Positions 9,121-19,100 of a DNA stretch of 64,000 nucleotides are shown here, in pieces. Origin of the DNA: Nocardia pseudobrasiliensis NBRC 108224 (GTDB taxonomy: Bacteria > Actinomycetota > Actinomycetes > Mycobacteriales > Mycobacteriaceae); the NCBI RefSeq assembly GCF_001613105.1, contig NZ_BDBS01000037.1:62001-126000 (forward strand), given 5' to 3'. Below the pieces are notes generated by a model. That model made no database searches and was not told the DNA's origin. It saw only the letters and a list, made by a program, of their open reading frames with translations. Position 1 is the stretch's first letter. Each line of letters begins with the position of its first letter. The position numbers and the translations under genes were made by a program.

Positions 9121-9885
9121 TCAGCCCTGGGCGGCCTTGCGGTAGCCGCGGACGGCCAACGCGCCGAAGACTATTGCCAGGCCGAGGGACCAGGCCAGGG
9201 TTTGCAGGAAGGGGACCGCGGTGGGGCCACCGAGGGTGAAGTTGCGCATGGCTTCGATGGCGCAGCTCATGGGTTGGGCTCGAACTATCGGTTGGAGCCA
9301 GCCCGGGTAGTTCTCCAGCGGGACGAAGCCGGAGTTGAAGAACATGCCCAGCAGAGTTATGGCGGCGAATAGTTGGACTACCTTGGCTCCGGCCTTGCCG
9401 ACGCCGACGGTGATGACCATGGTGGCGAATCCGGGAATCAGCACGACCGGAACCAGCAGCATTCCGAGCAGGCCCGGCCAGCCGGCGTGGAAGCGCAGGC
9501 CCAGGGCGACGCCGAGGGCGACCACGAGGGCCGTGGCGACCAGGGTGCGGCCGCATTCGGCGACCAGGCGGCCGATCAGGCCCGCGCCGCGGTGCACCGG
9601 CAGCACCCAGAAGCGCCGCAGCAGACCGCTTTCGACCTCCGCGTGCAGCGACAGGCCGGTGCCCATCGCGCCGTACATCGCACCCGTCACCGCGATCATC
9701 GGCACGAAACCATAGATGGCGTCGGTGCCCGAGGAGACGGTCAGCACCTTGTTCAACACCAGCTGATACATCAGCAGCAGCAGGATCGGCAGCACCAGCG
9801 TGGAGGTGATGACCTCCTGCTCGCGCGGCCAGCGCCGCATCAACCGCCCCGCTTCGACCAGGCTCTGGTCCACGAGAGTCCTCAT
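9121..9885 (-). CDS. ABC-2 type exporter permease (DrrC-like)
   Basis: 254 residues with about six membrane segments, of the ABC-2 (DrrB/C) type: PILLLLMYQLVLNKVL, RFWVLPVHRGAGLIGRL, and the conserved C-terminal NSGFVPLENYPGWLQPIVRAQPM. It is the last gene of the long siderophore operon and overlaps the preceding permease gene by ATGA (9882-9885). With its two neighbours it forms a DrrABC-like exporter, in which two different permeases and one ATPase move a hydrophobic product out of the cell. The position after the NRPS genes suggests it exports the siderophore or its precursor; this is inference from context. Confidence 0.8.
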   Translation of the reverse strand: MRTLVDQSLVEAGRLMRRWPREQEVITSTLVLPILLLLMYQLVLNKVLTVSSGTDAIYGFVPMIAVTGAMYGAMGTGLSLHAEVESGLLRRFWVLPVHRGAGLIGRLVAECGRTLVATALVVALGVALGLRFHAGWPGLLGMLLVPVVLIPGFATMVITVGVGKAGAKVVQLFAAITLLGMFFNSGFVPLENYPGWLQPIVRAQPMSCAIEAMRNFTLGGPTAVPFLQTLAWSLGLAIVFGALAVRGYRKAAQG

Positions 9886-10661
9886 GAGCGCCGCCTTTCC
9901 ACCAGCACCGACACCGCGCTGAACGCCACGATCATTGCCGCGACCCAGGCCAGCGAAATACCCAGCGCCGCGGTGAATTTCCCGCCGGCCAGATCGCGCA
10001 GCGCCGCCGCGGCCTGGGAGACGGGCTGATTGCGCACGAACGGCTGAATCCAGTCCGGAAAGGCCTGTGCGGGAACGAATCCGGTCGACATCATGATCAG
10101 CAGCAGCTGCGGGGCCAGCAGCGCGCTCGCGCCGACCTCCGGCTTACCGGTGGCCACACCCAGCACATCGGCCCCGATCACCAGCGCGACCCCGAACACC
10201 AGCGCCAGAGCGATGAACGCCGCCGCCCCGGCCACATCGTGGAAGCGAAATCCGAACGCGCTGCCGATGACCAGCCCACCGGCGACCGCGGCCACCGCGC
10301 GCACCAGATTGGCCGACATTCGCGCGGCCAGCGGCAGCCACACCCGCACCGGCATGGAGCGCAACCGCGTGCCCATACCGCTGAAGGTGTCGCGGGCGGC
10401 GCGGTCACCGGCCGACATGGCGGTGAAGAACATGCCCTGCACCACGATCACCGGCAGCAGATACTGCGCGTAGTCACCGCCGCCGAGTTCCATCGAATGC
10501 CGCAGCGGCACATAGAAACAGATGAAGAAGATCATCGGCGCGAAGAAGCCGAACAGCAGATCCCCCTCACGGACCGCCGCGCGAATGGTGCGCCCGCTCA
10601 GCGCCCGCCATTGCAGATTCATCGGAACACGCAGCTCCGGCGGGACCTCCACCCCACTCAT
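9882..10661 (-). CDS. ABC-2 type exporter permease (DrrB-like)
   Basis: 259 residues, about six membrane segments. It has the same family pattern as the following gene: RAAVREGDLLFGFFAPMIFFICF, RLRSMPVRVWLPLAARM and MSTGFVPAQAFPDWIQPFVRNQPVSQ. Low identity to the downstream permease suggests a heterodimeric channel. The start overlaps the stop of the ATPase gene (ATGA at 10658-10661), and its stop overlaps the next start, so the three exporter genes are tightly coupled. Confidence 0.8.
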   Translation of the reverse strand: MSGVEVPPELRVPMNLQWRALSGRTIRAAVREGDLLFGFFAPMIFFICFYVPLRHSMELGGGDYAQYLLPVIVVQGMFFTAMSAGDRAARDTFSGMGTRLRSMPVRVWLPLAARMSANLVRAVAAVAGGLVIGSAFGFRFHDVAGAAAFIALALVFGVALVIGADVLGVATGKPEVGASALLAPQLLLIMMSTGFVPAQAFPDWIQPFVRNQPVSQAAAALRDLAGGKFTAALGISLAWVAAMIVAFSAVSVLVERRRS

Positions 10662-11653
10662 GCGCTCGCACCCACCGATTCGCCCTGCGGACGGGTCAGT
10701 TTGATGAACACCTCGTCGAGCGACGGGCGACGCAGCGCGATATCGATCAGTTCGATACCGGCCTCGTTCACCCGGGCCAGCACCGCGGCCAGGGTGGCCG
10801 CGCCGTCGGGCGCGGGCAGCGAGACGCGATCGGCGGATTCGGCGACGGTCAATTCACCCATTCCCCCCAGCGCCGAGACGATCCGGTCGACATCACCGGC
10901 ATCGACTGGAACGACCTCGCAGTAGCTGGCTCCCGAGCGGGCCTTGAGCTGATCGGCGGTGCCCTCGGCGATCACGGTGCCCTGATCGATCACGATGATG
11001 TTGTCGCTGAGCGCATCCGCCTCCTCCAGATACTGGGTGGTGAGCAGAATCGTCACGCCCTGGCCCTTGAGCTCGCGGATCAGCGCCCACAGCCGCTGAC
11101 GACTGACCGGGTCCAGGCCGGTGGTCGGCTCGTCGAGGAACACCACCTTCGGCAAGCGCACCAGGCCGCAGGCGATATCGATGCGGCGACGCATACCGCC
11201 GGAGTACTGGCCGACCCGGCGATCGGCGGCATCGGTGAGTTCGAACTGCTCGAGCAGTTGCGCCGCACGCTCTTTGGCCTGCCGGGGCCGCAGACCCATG
11301 AGCCGCGCGAACAGCACCAGATTCTCCCGGCCCGTCAGCACCTCGTCGAGGGCGGCGTACTGTCCGGTCAACATGATCGACGAGCGCACCTTCGCCGCCT
11401 CGCGCACCACGTCATGACCCGCGACCAGCGCCCGCCCGGCATCGGGCCGGGTGAGCGTGGCCAGCACCGAGACCATGGTGGTCTTCCCGGCGCCATTGGG
11501 CCCCAGCACGCCGAGCACACTGCCCGCCGGGACCTGGAAACTGATGCCCCGCAAGGCCCGCACCTCGCCGAACGATTTCTCGACCGATTCGACGACGATT
11601 GCCGAATCCGTGGTTTCCGACACCGGGATCTCCGTCCTCACCATTGGTTTCAC
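10658..11653 (-). CDS. ABC exporter ATP-binding protein (DrrA/daunorubicin-resistance type)
   Basis: 331 residues. The nucleotide-binding domain is complete: Walker A GPNGAGKTT, the signature YSGGMRRRIDIA, Walker B VVFLDEPTTGLDP and the switch region LLTTQYLEEAD. The extra C-terminal part ends RRPSLDEVFIKLT, typical of DrrA-like exporters. The GTG start at 11653 overlaps the stop of the NRPS gene (11650-11652) and has GGAGC upstream; an ATG at 11644 is possible. It should power the two permeases that follow, probably for export of the siderophore made by this operon. Confidence 0.85.
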   Translation of the reverse strand: MKPMVRTEIPVSETTDSAIVVESVEKSFGEVRALRGISFQVPAGSVLGVLGPNGAGKTTMVSVLATLTRPDAGRALVAGHDVVREAAKVRSSIMLTGQYAALDEVLTGRENLVLFARLMGLRPRQAKERAAQLLEQFELTDAADRRVGQYSGGMRRRIDIACGLVRLPKVVFLDEPTTGLDPVSRQRLWALIRELKGQGVTILLTTQYLEEADALSDNIIVIDQGTVIAEGTADQLKARSGASYCEVVPVDAGDVDRIVSALGGMGELTVAESADRVSLPAPDGAATLAAVLARVNEAGIELIDIALRRPSLDEVFIKLTRPQGESVGASA

Positions 11654-14600
11654 ATGTGCTCCACGATCGCGGCCGTCACAGCGGCCACAGCTCGCTGCCA
11701 GATCTCGGTCAACCTCTCGATATCAGCGGGGTCGAACAGTTCGGCGCTCCACCGCCACAGCGTGACCACCTGTGGACCGTCCGGACCCGGATGAACGCCC
11801 GCGATCACGTCGAGCGCGTAGCGCAGCGGCATATCCGGTTCCGGCGCGATCGGAAGGTGTTGGTGCAGTGTGAGATCGGGAATCGGCGACCATGCGCCCG
11901 TGGCCTCGGCGGCCAGATCCAGACGGCCGAGATAGTCGAACATCACCTGCGGTTCGGCCACCGGCGCGAGCCCGCCGCCGTAGCGGAGCAGACCGTAGTC
12001 CAGACCCTTGTTGGGCACCGCTTCGCATTGCGCCGCAACGGTTTTCACCAGCTGACGAGCCGCGTCCGAATCGGCCTCGAGCGTCGCCACATCCGGTTCC
12101 AGCCCCGCCGCCAGCCGCAACGGGTACACGGTGGTGAACCAGCCGACCGTGCGGGTGGTGTCGGCGTCGAACAGCGCATCCTCGCGGCCGTGCCCCTCCA
12201 GCGCGACCAGGGTGCCCGCCTCGGTGTCGCGGCCGTGGCCGGACTGCCAGGTCGACAGGGTCGCGCAGAGGGCGGACAGCAGCAGTTCGGGCAGGCCGAT
12301 CTGTCCATCGCGGCCGGTGACGGCCAGTAGACACCGGGTCTGCTCGGCGGGCACGATCGACGGGGTGATGCGATAGGAGTCCCAGGTGTCGCGGCGCGGA
12401 TCGGGCGCGCGGTGGCCGATCGGCGCATCCGGTTCGGCAACCTGAGCGTCCCAGAATTCCTGCTGCGCAAGCACTTCGGGGGTATCTGCGCGAGCGGTGA
12501 GCAGCTGCGCCCATCGACGATAGGTGGTGTGCTCGGGCGGAAGCTCCGGATCGCGAACGTCCGCGGCGATCCGGGTCCACGCGTCGGCGAGATCGGCCAG
12601 CAGAATATGCCAGGACACCGGATCGATGGCCAGGTGGTGCACCGACAGCAGCAGGATGTCGCCGCAGGGGCGCAGGAATCGCACGGCGCGAATCATGTGG
12701 CCCGCGTGCGGATCGATGGTGTCGATCGCGATGCGCGATTCGGTCGCCAGGGCGGCTCCCAGGTCGCCGTCGACAGTCACCTCGGTCAATACCTCTGCGG
12801 CGGTGACACTTCCGGGGGCGCGGGTCCGTAACCGCCGCCCATCCTCGGATTCGATCAGCTGGGCGCGCAACATATCGTGACCGTCGAGCACGGCCTGCAG
12901 GGCCGCTTCCAGCCCGGCACGGTCGATTTCGGCGGGCAGCGCCACCAGGGTCGAGAGGGTGAGGCGACGGAAGCCGCCGAATTCGTAGAGCCACGACATG
13001 ATCGGCGTGGTCGGCACCTCGCCGAACTCGGCGGGTCCGGACGAGATCCGCTGTGCCGCGCGGGTATCGATGGCGGCGGCCAGATCGCGGACGGTCGGGG
13101 TGGCCAGCACCATGGCGGGACTGACCGACAGTCCGGCTTGGCGGGCCTTGTTGACCAGGGAGATGGCGACGATGCTGTCGATGCCCAGATCCAGGAGATC
13201 ATCGTCGATACCGAGCGCGCGGCCGCCGAGCGCCTCCGAGAAGGCTTGGCACAGTGCGTGTTCGGTGTCGGTGCGCGGTGCGACGCCGCCGCCGTCGCTC
13301 GCCATCTCGCGCTGTCCGAGTTCGGTCAGGGCGCGTACGTCCAACTTGCCGTTGGCATTCAGCGGCAATTCCGGCACGACGACGATGCGGGCGGGGACCA
13401 TATAGCCGGGAAGTTGATCGGACAGCTCCCCGCGCACCGACCAGCCGTCGACTTCCTCGGCGGTCACCGCGAATCCGATCAGGCACGGCCCGCTCTCGCG
13501 GCGCACGACGACCACCGCCGCCTCCCGGACGAAAGACAGTCGCAGCAGGGCGGATTCGATATCGCCGAGTTCGATGCGATAGCCGCGAATCTTGACCTGG
13601 TCGTCGGCGCGCCCGACATAGGACAGCTCACCCGACGGCAGACGGCGAACCAGATCACCCGTGCGGTACATCCGCCCGCCCGACCTGGGGTCGGCGACGA
13701 AACGGTCAGCGGTGAGCGCCGACTTGCCCACATACCCCCGAGTCACCTGGTCACCGGAAAGGTAGAGCTCGCCGATCGCCCCGTGCGGCACCGGCCGCAA
13801 CAGCGCGTCGAGCACATACCCCGACATGCGATCCACCGGCCGCCCGATCACCGGGATCTGCGACGAATCGGACTGCCCCGCACCGGTGTTCACCGTGGCG
13901 ACCACGGCCTCGACGGTGGTCTCGGTGGGCCCGTAGCAGTTGTACACAGCCGTATCCGGCAGCGCCCGCAACCGATCCCACATGACCGGACCGATGGCCT
14001 CCCCGCCCAGCGCGAGCACGGTCAGATGATCGCCGTCGACCAGTCCGGCCGCCGACAGCTGCGTGAACATCGACGGCGAGGTGTCGATCATATCCACCCG
14101 ATGCCGCACGATACCGTCGACAATGCCCTGCGCATCCCGCATTTCGACCTCGTCGAACAGATGCAGTGAATGCCCGTCCAGCAGTCCGACCAGCGGCTGC
14201 CAGGACGCGTCGAAGCTCAGCGACCAGGCGTGCGCGATCCGCAGTTTGCGACCCAGCCGCTGTTCGGCCGGACGATAGACCCGGTCGCGGTGATCGGTGA
14301 AGTAACTGGCCAGTGCGGCGTGGGTGCCGATGACACCCTTGGGTTCTCCGGTGGAGCCGGAGGTGAAGATGAGATAGGCACGCGCCAGCTCGTGCACGAT
14401 CCGCGGCCGCGCCTCATCGCGACCCGCGATCCGGCCTTCGGTTTCGGGATCGTCGAGGACGAGGAGGCGATCCGCGGTCACACCCGCGGCGGCCATCAGA
14501 TCGACGTGCGCGGAATCGGTGAGCGCCAGTACCGGGTCGGATTGGCGCACAATGGATTCGATCCGTGACACCGGGGCCGATACGTCGACCGGCGCGTACG

Positions 14601-16194
14601 CGCCGCCCGCCCGCAATACCGCCAGAATCGCGATGATCGATCGGGCCGAGCGCGGTAGAGCCAGCGCCGCAACCGTTTCCGGTCCGACCCCACGCTCGGC
14701 GAGTTCGGCGGCCAATCGCCCCGAGGCCGCCTCGAGCTCGCGATAGGTATAACGCTCGGCGGCCGTGGACAGCGCGATCGCGTTCGGCGTCCGCGCCGCC
14801 TGCCGCGAAAACAGCTCGACGACATTGCCGACCGCGACCGACTCGCGCACCGCCGCACCCGACACCGCGCGCTCGGACGGTAGCAAGACCTCGAGCGCGT
14901 CCACGCCCCGCTCACCGATTTCGGGCATCTGACGCAGCACCGACAGCACGCGCGCCCCGATATCGGCCGGTGCGAAATGCGGCAGCGCCTCGGCGACCGC
15001 CTCCAACATCACCACCAGCACGCCGTCGTGCAGATGCGACACCACCGACAGCGGGTAGTGCACCAGGGATTCCATGGCCATCGGCAGGAATCGCGCGCCG
15101 TCGCCGGTGACGATCGGATCGGTGGCCGCGCCGATCGGGGCATTCTCGAATACGAACAGCACATCGAACAGCGCGCCCTGCCCCACGGCGCGCTGAATCG
15201 TCGACAGGCTCAGATATCCGGCGTCGCGCATGACGGCCTGCTCACGCTGCGCGTCGCGGCACTGCTCGACCACCGGCGCGGTGCGGTCCAGCACGATCCG
15301 CGCGGGCACGGTATTGATGAACAACCCGATCATCGACTCCACGCCGGGCAGCGAATCGGGCCGCCCGGAGATGGTCGTGCCGAATACGACATCCGAGCGG
15401 CCGCTGAGCCGCGAAAGCACAGTGGCCCAGGCGAATTGCACGACCGTGCCCATGGTCAGCCCGTTGGCGCGCGCCCACCGCACCAGGCGGTCGGTGTCAT
15501 CGGCGTCGAGGCTGAGCCGGGTGCGCCGCGGAATCGCCTCGCCCACTTCGGCTCCGGCCTCGGCCAGCATGAGCGGACCGGATATCGGCCGCAGGTAGTC
15601 CCGCCACGCCCGCTCGGCCGCCGCCGCGTCCTGGGCGGCGAGCCAGGCGATGTAGTCGCGATAGGGCCGCGGCGGCGGGAGGGATTCGACCGTGCCCCCG
15701 GCCTCGTAGACCGCGATCAGTTCCTGGAAGAACACCGCGATCGCCCAGCCGTCCATCAGGATGTGATGGGCGGTGAGGATCAGTCGCCGCCGCCCGTCGG
15801 GCAGGGTGACCAGGGTGACGCGCAGGACCGGCCCCCGGCCCAGATCGAAATTGCGCTGCCGATCCCCCTCGGCGATGGCGTCGAATTCCTCGGGGAGCGC
15901 GTCGATCTCGGTCCAGGGCAGCTCGACCCAGGTGGGCACGATCTGCACCGGCTTGGGTAGATCGCGATCCCAGAACGCGGCCCGCAGATTCGGATGCCGC
16001 ACCAGGATGGCCTCGACGCTGCGCCGCAGTCGGGGCACATCCAGTGGGCCGCCGATATCGACGACGAACTGCATCGAATACAGGTCGACGCCGTCGGCCG
16101 CGAGCCGCGACAGGGAGAACAGGCCCTCCTGCAGCGGGCTGAGGGCGAGCACATCCTCGATCTCGGGCGGCGCCGAGCGATCCACCGACGTCAT
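11650..16194 (-). CDS. NRPS, one module C-A-PCP-E (terminal module of the siderophore operon)
   Basis: 1514 residues. Domains in order: condensation (LSPLQEGLFSLSRLA at the start, HHILMDGW near residue 144), adenylation (YLIFTSGSTGEPKGVIGTHAA near 610, VYNCYGPTETTVEAV, YRTGDLVRR, GRADDQVKIRGYRIELG), carrier protein (LGIDSIVAISL near 1005) and an epimerisation-type domain (TPIMSWLYEFGGF, HHLAIDPVSWHIL near 1185, EGHGRED, RTVGWFTTVYPLRL). There is no thioesterase. Its place after an MbtE-like NRPS matches MbtF of the mycobactin pathway, which adds the terminal hydroxylysine. The ATG at 16194 overlaps the previous stop (ATGA), and its own stop overlaps the exporter gene. The A-domain substrate is not derived here; hydroxylysine is inferred from context. 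Confidence 0.85.
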   Translation of the reverse strand: MTSVDRSAPPEIEDVLALSPLQEGLFSLSRLAADGVDLYSMQFVVDIGGPLDVPRLRRSVEAILVRHPNLRAAFWDRDLPKPVQIVPTWVELPWTEIDALPEEFDAIAEGDRQRNFDLGRGPVLRVTLVTLPDGRRRLILTAHHILMDGWAIAVFFQELIAVYEAGGTVESLPPPRPYRDYIAWLAAQDAAAAERAWRDYLRPISGPLMLAEAGAEVGEAIPRRTRLSLDADDTDRLVRWARANGLTMGTVVQFAWATVLSRLSGRSDVVFGTTISGRPDSLPGVESMIGLFINTVPARIVLDRTAPVVEQCRDAQREQAVMRDAGYLSLSTIQRAVGQGALFDVLFVFENAPIGAATDPIVTGDGARFLPMAMESLVHYPLSVVSHLHDGVLVVMLEAVAEALPHFAPADIGARVLSVLRQMPEIGERGVDALEVLLPSERAVSGAAVRESVAVGNVVELFSRQAARTPNAIALSTAAERYTYRELEAASGRLAAELAERGVGPETVAALALPRSARSIIAILAVLRAGGAYAPVDVSAPVSRIESIVRQSDPVLALTDSAHVDLMAAAGVTADRLLVLDDPETEGRIAGRDEARPRIVHELARAYLIFTSGSTGEPKGVIGTHAALASYFTDHRDRVYRPAEQRLGRKLRIAHAWSLSFDASWQPLVGLLDGHSLHLFDEVEMRDAQGIVDGIVRHRVDMIDTSPSMFTQLSAAGLVDGDHLTVLALGGEAIGPVMWDRLRALPDTAVYNCYGPTETTVEAVVATVNTGAGQSDSSQIPVIGRPVDRMSGYVLDALLRPVPHGAIGELYLSGDQVTRGYVGKSALTADRFVADPRSGGRMYRTGDLVRRLPSGELSYVGRADDQVKIRGYRIELGDIESALLRLSFVREAAVVVVRRESGPCLIGFAVTAEEVDGWSVRGELSDQLPGYMVPARIVVVPELPLNANGKLDVRALTELGQREMASDGGGVAPRTDTEHALCQAFSEALGGRALGIDDDLLDLGIDSIVAISLVNKARQAGLSVSPAMVLATPTVRDLAAAIDTRAAQRISSGPAEFGEVPTTPIMSWLYEFGGFRRLTLSTLVALPAEIDRAGLEAALQAVLDGHDMLRAQLIESEDGRRLRTRAPGSVTAAEVLTEVTVDGDLGAALATESRIAIDTIDPHAGHMIRAVRFLRPCGDILLLSVHHLAIDPVSWHILLADLADAWTRIAADVRDPELPPEHTTYRRWAQLLTARADTPEVLAQQEFWDAQVAEPDAPIGHRAPDPRRDTWDSYRITPSIVPAEQTRCLLAVTGRDGQIGLPELLLSALCATLSTWQSGHGRDTEAGTLVALEGHGREDALFDADTTRTVGWFTTVYPLRLAAGLEPDVATLEADSDAARQLVKTVAAQCEAVPNKGLDYGLLRYGGGLAPVAEPQVMFDYLGRLDLAAEATGAWSPIPDLTLHQHLPIAPEPDMPLRYALDVIAGVHPGPDGPQVVTLWRWSAELFDPADIERLTEIWQRAVAAVTAAIVEHM

Positions 16195-19100
16195 CGCGCG
16201 GCCTTCCAGGCCGCACCGAGGGCGGCGAGTGCGCTGTTGTCCAGACCGGACAGATTCTCGGGGGCGATCGGCTCGGATTCCGTTGCAGTGGTAAGTATTT
16301 CGACCGGCGGCGTGGCCCGGGCCGCATCGACCGCGGCGGCGAGCTCGGCGATGGTCATGTACTCGAAGACCATCTGCGGGGTCATCGGCAGGCCGTTCTC
16401 GGCGGCGCGCACCGACCACTGAATGGAGATGACGCTGTCGCCGCCGAGTGCGAAGAAGTTGTCCTCGGCGGTGACGTCCTCGATCTCCAGCAGTTCCTCG
16501 AGCAGCGCGATCAGGTGACGCTCGGTCTCGCCGCCGGACGCGCCGGTGGATGCGCGGCGCTGAGGCGCGGCGGGCGCGTCGGAGACCAGCGACAGACGGC
16601 CGTCGAAGGTCCAGCGCGCGCGATCATCGGTGCGGTACAGGCGATCGCCCCCGTCCACGCCCGCGGCCGCGCCGCCCACGTACACCCGGCCGATCACGCC
16701 CGGCGGCACCGGCCGCTGATTCTCGTCCAGAATCAGCACGCGCGCACCGGGAATCGGCCGCGCCAGGCCCTCGCCGTCCAGTGGTCCGCGCGCGACCGGA
16801 CCCATGTAGCCGGGCGTCCGGTAGGAGAAGGTGGCCAGCGACCCGGTCGACAATGCGGGCAGCAGATCGGGAAGTGCTGCGGGCCACGAGGTTCCGAGAA
16901 CATCCCAGCGCAGCACCGACGGCAGCATCGACACCCCGGTCTGTACGAATCGGGCCAGGGTGTTCGGATCGGCCACCACATGGGTCACCGCGTGCGTGCG
17001 GACCAAATCCACCAGCGCGACCGGATCGTCGCGCTGCGCCTCGGTGGCCACGATCAGCGTCGCGCCGTCGGCAACGGCCGCCAGCAGTTCGACGGTGACC
17101 TCCAGCCCGCCCCACGGGGCAGCGATGAGCCGCACATCGGCCGAGCCCAGCGCCGGATCGACCGAGGCCGTGCGCCGCTCGGCGGCCAGTGCGCGCCGAT
17201 CGGCGACCGCGGCCGCCAGCGCGGCAGCACCGAATCGCACCTCGCCCTGAACATGCCGGTTGTCCTCGCCGCTCGCACAGTCCTTTTCGAGCCGACGCAC
17301 GATCGCCTTCAGCCCGTGCACCGACGCGTCGTCGATCACGGGGTCGATCCCGTCCAAAAGCTGGTGATAGGTGAGCGCGGCACCACCGCAACGCACCGCG
17401 GTCCGCACCGGCGGCACCTCGCGGCCTCGGCGCAGCAGCTGCGCCACGCTGAGCACATCGGCCGGTTCGACGCCGGTCGCCCACTCGCCGGTGAGCCGGT
17501 GCCGCTCCTGCGGGGACAGCAGATCCAGTTCGGCCAGCGGCGTCTCGGGCCGGTCGGCGAACGCCTCCAACACCCGAATCATGCGCTGGGCGAACGCCTC
17601 CGCGCTCCGCGCGTCGTAGAGATCCGCGTTCACGATCACGCTGGCGTTCAGCCCCCCGTCGCCCTCGGCGAAGAAGTTGATCGACAGATCCAGCAGTGAG
17701 ATGTCGAAATCCAGCGGCAGCACCCGCACCGCGGCCGCGCCGAGGCGGATATCGTCGGCGGCCCAATCGGCCTCGCGGAAATGCATCATCGCCTGGAACA
17801 GCGGATTGCGCGAGCGCGAGCGTGGCGGATTCAACGCCTCCACGACCCGCTCGATCGGCACGCTCTGATGGTTGTAGGCGTCCAGCGCGACCGCGCGCGA
17901 GCGCTCCAGCACGGTGGCCAGCGTCGGGTCGCCGGACAGATCGTTGCGCAGCACGACCATATTCGCCAGCAGGCCGACCAGGTCGGCGGCGGCGGGATCG
18001 ACGCGGTTGGCGACCGGTGTGCCCAGTGGAATGTCCACGCCCGCACCGAGTTTGTGCAGCAGGGTGACGACCGCGGCCTGGTACAGCATGAACTCCGTGG
18101 CCCCCGCGCGCTCGGCGACCTCGCGCAACCGGGCGCGCAGCCCCGCGGGCACGGCGAACCGAGTCACATGCCCGTTCTTGCCGAGTATCGCCGGACGCGG
18201 GCGATCGGCGGCCACGGTGATCTCATCCGGCAGTCCGGCCAGTGCGCCACGCCAGTAGTCGAGACGGGCGGGTTCGGCGTCGACCGTATCCCGCTGCCAC
18301 AGTGCGTAATCCGCGTAGTCGATCGGCAGCGCGGCCCACTCCGGTTGCATGCCCACCGATCTCGCGGCGTAGGCCCGACACAGATCGCCGAGGATGGTCC
18401 GGAACGACCAATGGTCGACCACCAGATGATGCACCAACAACGACAGCACATGGGAGTCGTTGCCCAGCAATAGGATTCGGGGCCGAATGAGCAGTTCGGA
18501 CTCCACGGCGAAACAGTGCCGCGCCTCGGTGGCGAGCACCTCGCGCAGCAGATCCGGATCATCGAGCACCGTGACCGGAACCTCGACGGACTCGACCGGG
18601 CGGATCGACTGATAGGGCAGGCCGTCGGCCTCGGGGAATACGGTGCGCAACGCCTCGTGCCGGGCGATCACATCACCGACCGCCGCGGCCAGCGCGGCCA
18701 CATCCAACGCGCCGTCGACGCGGATCGCGAACGGGATATTGCCGACCGGCGTCGGTCCCTCCATCCGGCGGTGGAACCAGGTCGCCAGCTGCGAATGCGA
18801 CAGCGGAATGCGTTCGGGGCGAGGCTGTTTGGACAGTGCGGGCACCGCGGGCGCGGAGGCGGCCGGAGTCGCCTCGATCAGCGCGGCCAGCCCCGCGACG
18901 GTCGGGGTGTCGAACGGGGCCCGCACATCCAGCGTCACGTCGAATTCGGAGCGGATCAGCACGATCAGGCGGGTGGCCAGCAGCGAGTGCCCGCCGAGTT
19001 CGAAGAACGAGTCGTCGGCCCCGATCCGATCGCGTTCGAAGATCCGGCCGAACAGCCGCGCGAGGCGGGCCTCGGTGGCCGTGGCGGGTTCGCGATAGCG

